The position numbers and the translations under genes were made by a program. A model generated the notes under the pieces. That model worked only from the letters and a program-made list of their open reading frames with translations, had not been told where the DNA came from and did not search any database. 6,871 nucleotides of DNA, taken from contig CANHXF010000093.1 of assembly GCA_947464515.1 (NCBI GenBank), forward strand, positions 1 through 6,871. Direction: 5' to 3'. Below, one piece after another: positions 6,247-6,871 of this stretch (positions within the stretch are counted from its first letter, which is position 1; every line of letters starts with the position of its first letter). This DNA comes from Flavobacteriales bacterium (lineage in GTDB: Bacteria > Bacteroidota > Bacteroidia > NS11-12g > UBA955).

Positions 6247-6828
6247 ATGAAAACCATTTTTCTAAAAGGCGAATTGCGCGACGAAGTAGGTACTCGCACA
6301 GCGAAAGTATTGCGTGCCGAAGGCAAAGTACCTTGTAACATGTATGGTTTGGCAGATGGCAATATGAACTTTGCTGTTTACCATGCCGATTTCAAAAATT
6401 TGGTATACACACCAAACGTATACAAAGTAAAAATTGAGTTGGGTGGCAAAAATTACGATGCCATTTTGCAAGATATTCAATTTCACCCTGTGTCTGACAT
6501 GATCATTCACTGTGATTTTGTTGCTGTTGATGATACCAAGCCCGTTGTAATGGAAATTCCAGTGCGCGTGGTAGGTAATGCACCTGGTGTTCGTGCCGGT
6601 GGTAAGTTGGTAAAGAAGTTGAACCGTTTGCGTGTGCGTGGTTTGATTCAAGATTTGCCAGATTTCATTGATGTTAACATTGATACTTTGGAAATCGGAC
6701 AGTCTGCCAAGGTAAGTAACGTTGTAGTTTCTGGATTTGAGTTGTTGGATTCTCCAGCGAACGCAATCTTATCAATTAAGACAACTCGTGCATTGATGCA
6801 GGCTGCTGCAGATGCTGCGAAAAAATAA
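6247..6828 (+). CDS. rplY: 50S ribosomal protein L25/general stress protein Ctc
   Basis: L25 (bL25) binds 5S rRNA in the central protuberance of the large subunit. This 193-residue product is the long Ctc/TL5 form. Its N-terminal 5S-binding barrel spans about residues 1-92, with LRAEGKVPCNMYG (22-34) and AILQDIQFHPVSD through HCDF (72-91). Its C-terminal TL5 domain covers about 96-180, with GNAPGVRAGGKL (110-121). A short Ala/Lys-rich tail follows (AAADAAKK). The ATG at 6247 matches the family N-terminus (MKTIFLKGELR) and has an A-rich leader without a Shine-Dalgarno sequence. It lies 24 bp after prs. In Bacteroidota this pair is often followed by peptidyl-tRNA hydrolase (pth), but a hairpin terminator appears immediately downstream here. 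Confidence 0.96.
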   Translation: MKTIFLKGELRDEVGTRTAKVLRAEGKVPCNMYGLADGNMNFAVYHADFKNLVYTPNVYKVKIELGGKNYDAILQDIQFHPVSDMIIHCDFVAVDDTKPVVMEIPVRVVGNAPGVRAGGKLVKKLNRLRVRGLIQDLPDFIDVNIDTLEIGQSAKVSNVVVSGFELLDSPANAILSIKTTRALMQAAADAAKK

Positions 6829-6853
6829 TATTATTAGTAATAACAAAAGGGCC

Positions 6854-6871
6854 CCCGAGCATTTGCTCGGG
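6854..6871 (+). terminator. GC-rich hairpin ending the prs-rplY unit (cut by window edge)
   Basis: CCCGAGC (6854-6860) pairs with GCTCGGG (6865-6871) around the loop ATTT, 25 bases after the rplY stop codon. The stem could be longer, since CC at 6852-6853 may pair with bases beyond the edge. The U-tract needed to confirm an intrinsic terminator would lie outside the window, so the hairpin is seen but termination is inferred. Confidence 0.7.

Noticed and set aside
6262..6651. 129-codon open frame on the minus strand inside rplY
   Set aside because: It is antisense to a clearly conserved ribosomal protein gene and its product shows low-complexity His/Thr/Ile composition with no recognisable motif. 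The same reasoning applies to the 119-codon minus frame at 4688-5047 within the DUF1501 gene.
6831..6843. Perfect inverted repeat TTATTA-G-TAATAA after rplY
   Set aside because: It is pure A/T apart from the central base, has no real hairpin stability and can easily arise by chance. The GC-rich hairpin just downstream is the credible signal.

Overview
The window looks like a chromosomal segment from a member of the Bacteroidota. The evidence is a C-terminal type IX secretion sorting domain, candidate promoters of the Bacteroidota form TAnnTTTG, no Shine-Dalgarno sequences ahead of the genes, and three tRNA genes without an encoded CCA end. RsfS, BirA, Prs and L25 also match the Bacteroidota versions of these families as I know them. 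I cannot name a genus; an uncultured or environmental lineage is possible.

Layout, left to right. Bases 3-122 hold the probable tail of an unrecognised plus-strand gene. A minus-strand tRNA pair follows (tRNA-Glu, then initiator tRNA-Met), ending in a strong hairpin terminator that also closes off the left-hand gene. Next are rsfS (minus) and birA (plus), transcribed away from each other from a very short shared region. Then comes a two-gene cassette, DUF1800 followed 3 bp later by DUF1501. Last are tRNA-Gln, prs and rplY (L25/Ctc), closed by a GC-rich hairpin cut by the window edge.

How the genes work together. Most are housekeeping: translation (three tRNAs, L25, the ribosome silencing factor RsfS), biotin attachment (BirA) and PRPP synthesis (Prs). 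The accessory part is the DUF1800-DUF1501 cassette, a widespread pair of unknown function. Here only the DUF1501 partner carries export information, with a twin-arginine-like signal at its N-terminus and a type IX sorting domain at its C-terminus. The DUF1800 partner shows neither, which raises the question of where it acts and whether it travels with its partner.

I see no CRISPR array, transposon, phage gene, toxin-antitoxin pair or defence system. The points most worth following are the export logic of the DUF1800/DUF1501 pair, a shared dyad-plus-box structure in the two tRNA promoters, the interleaved divergent promoter between rsfS and birA, and an extra segment in the C-terminal domain of BirA.
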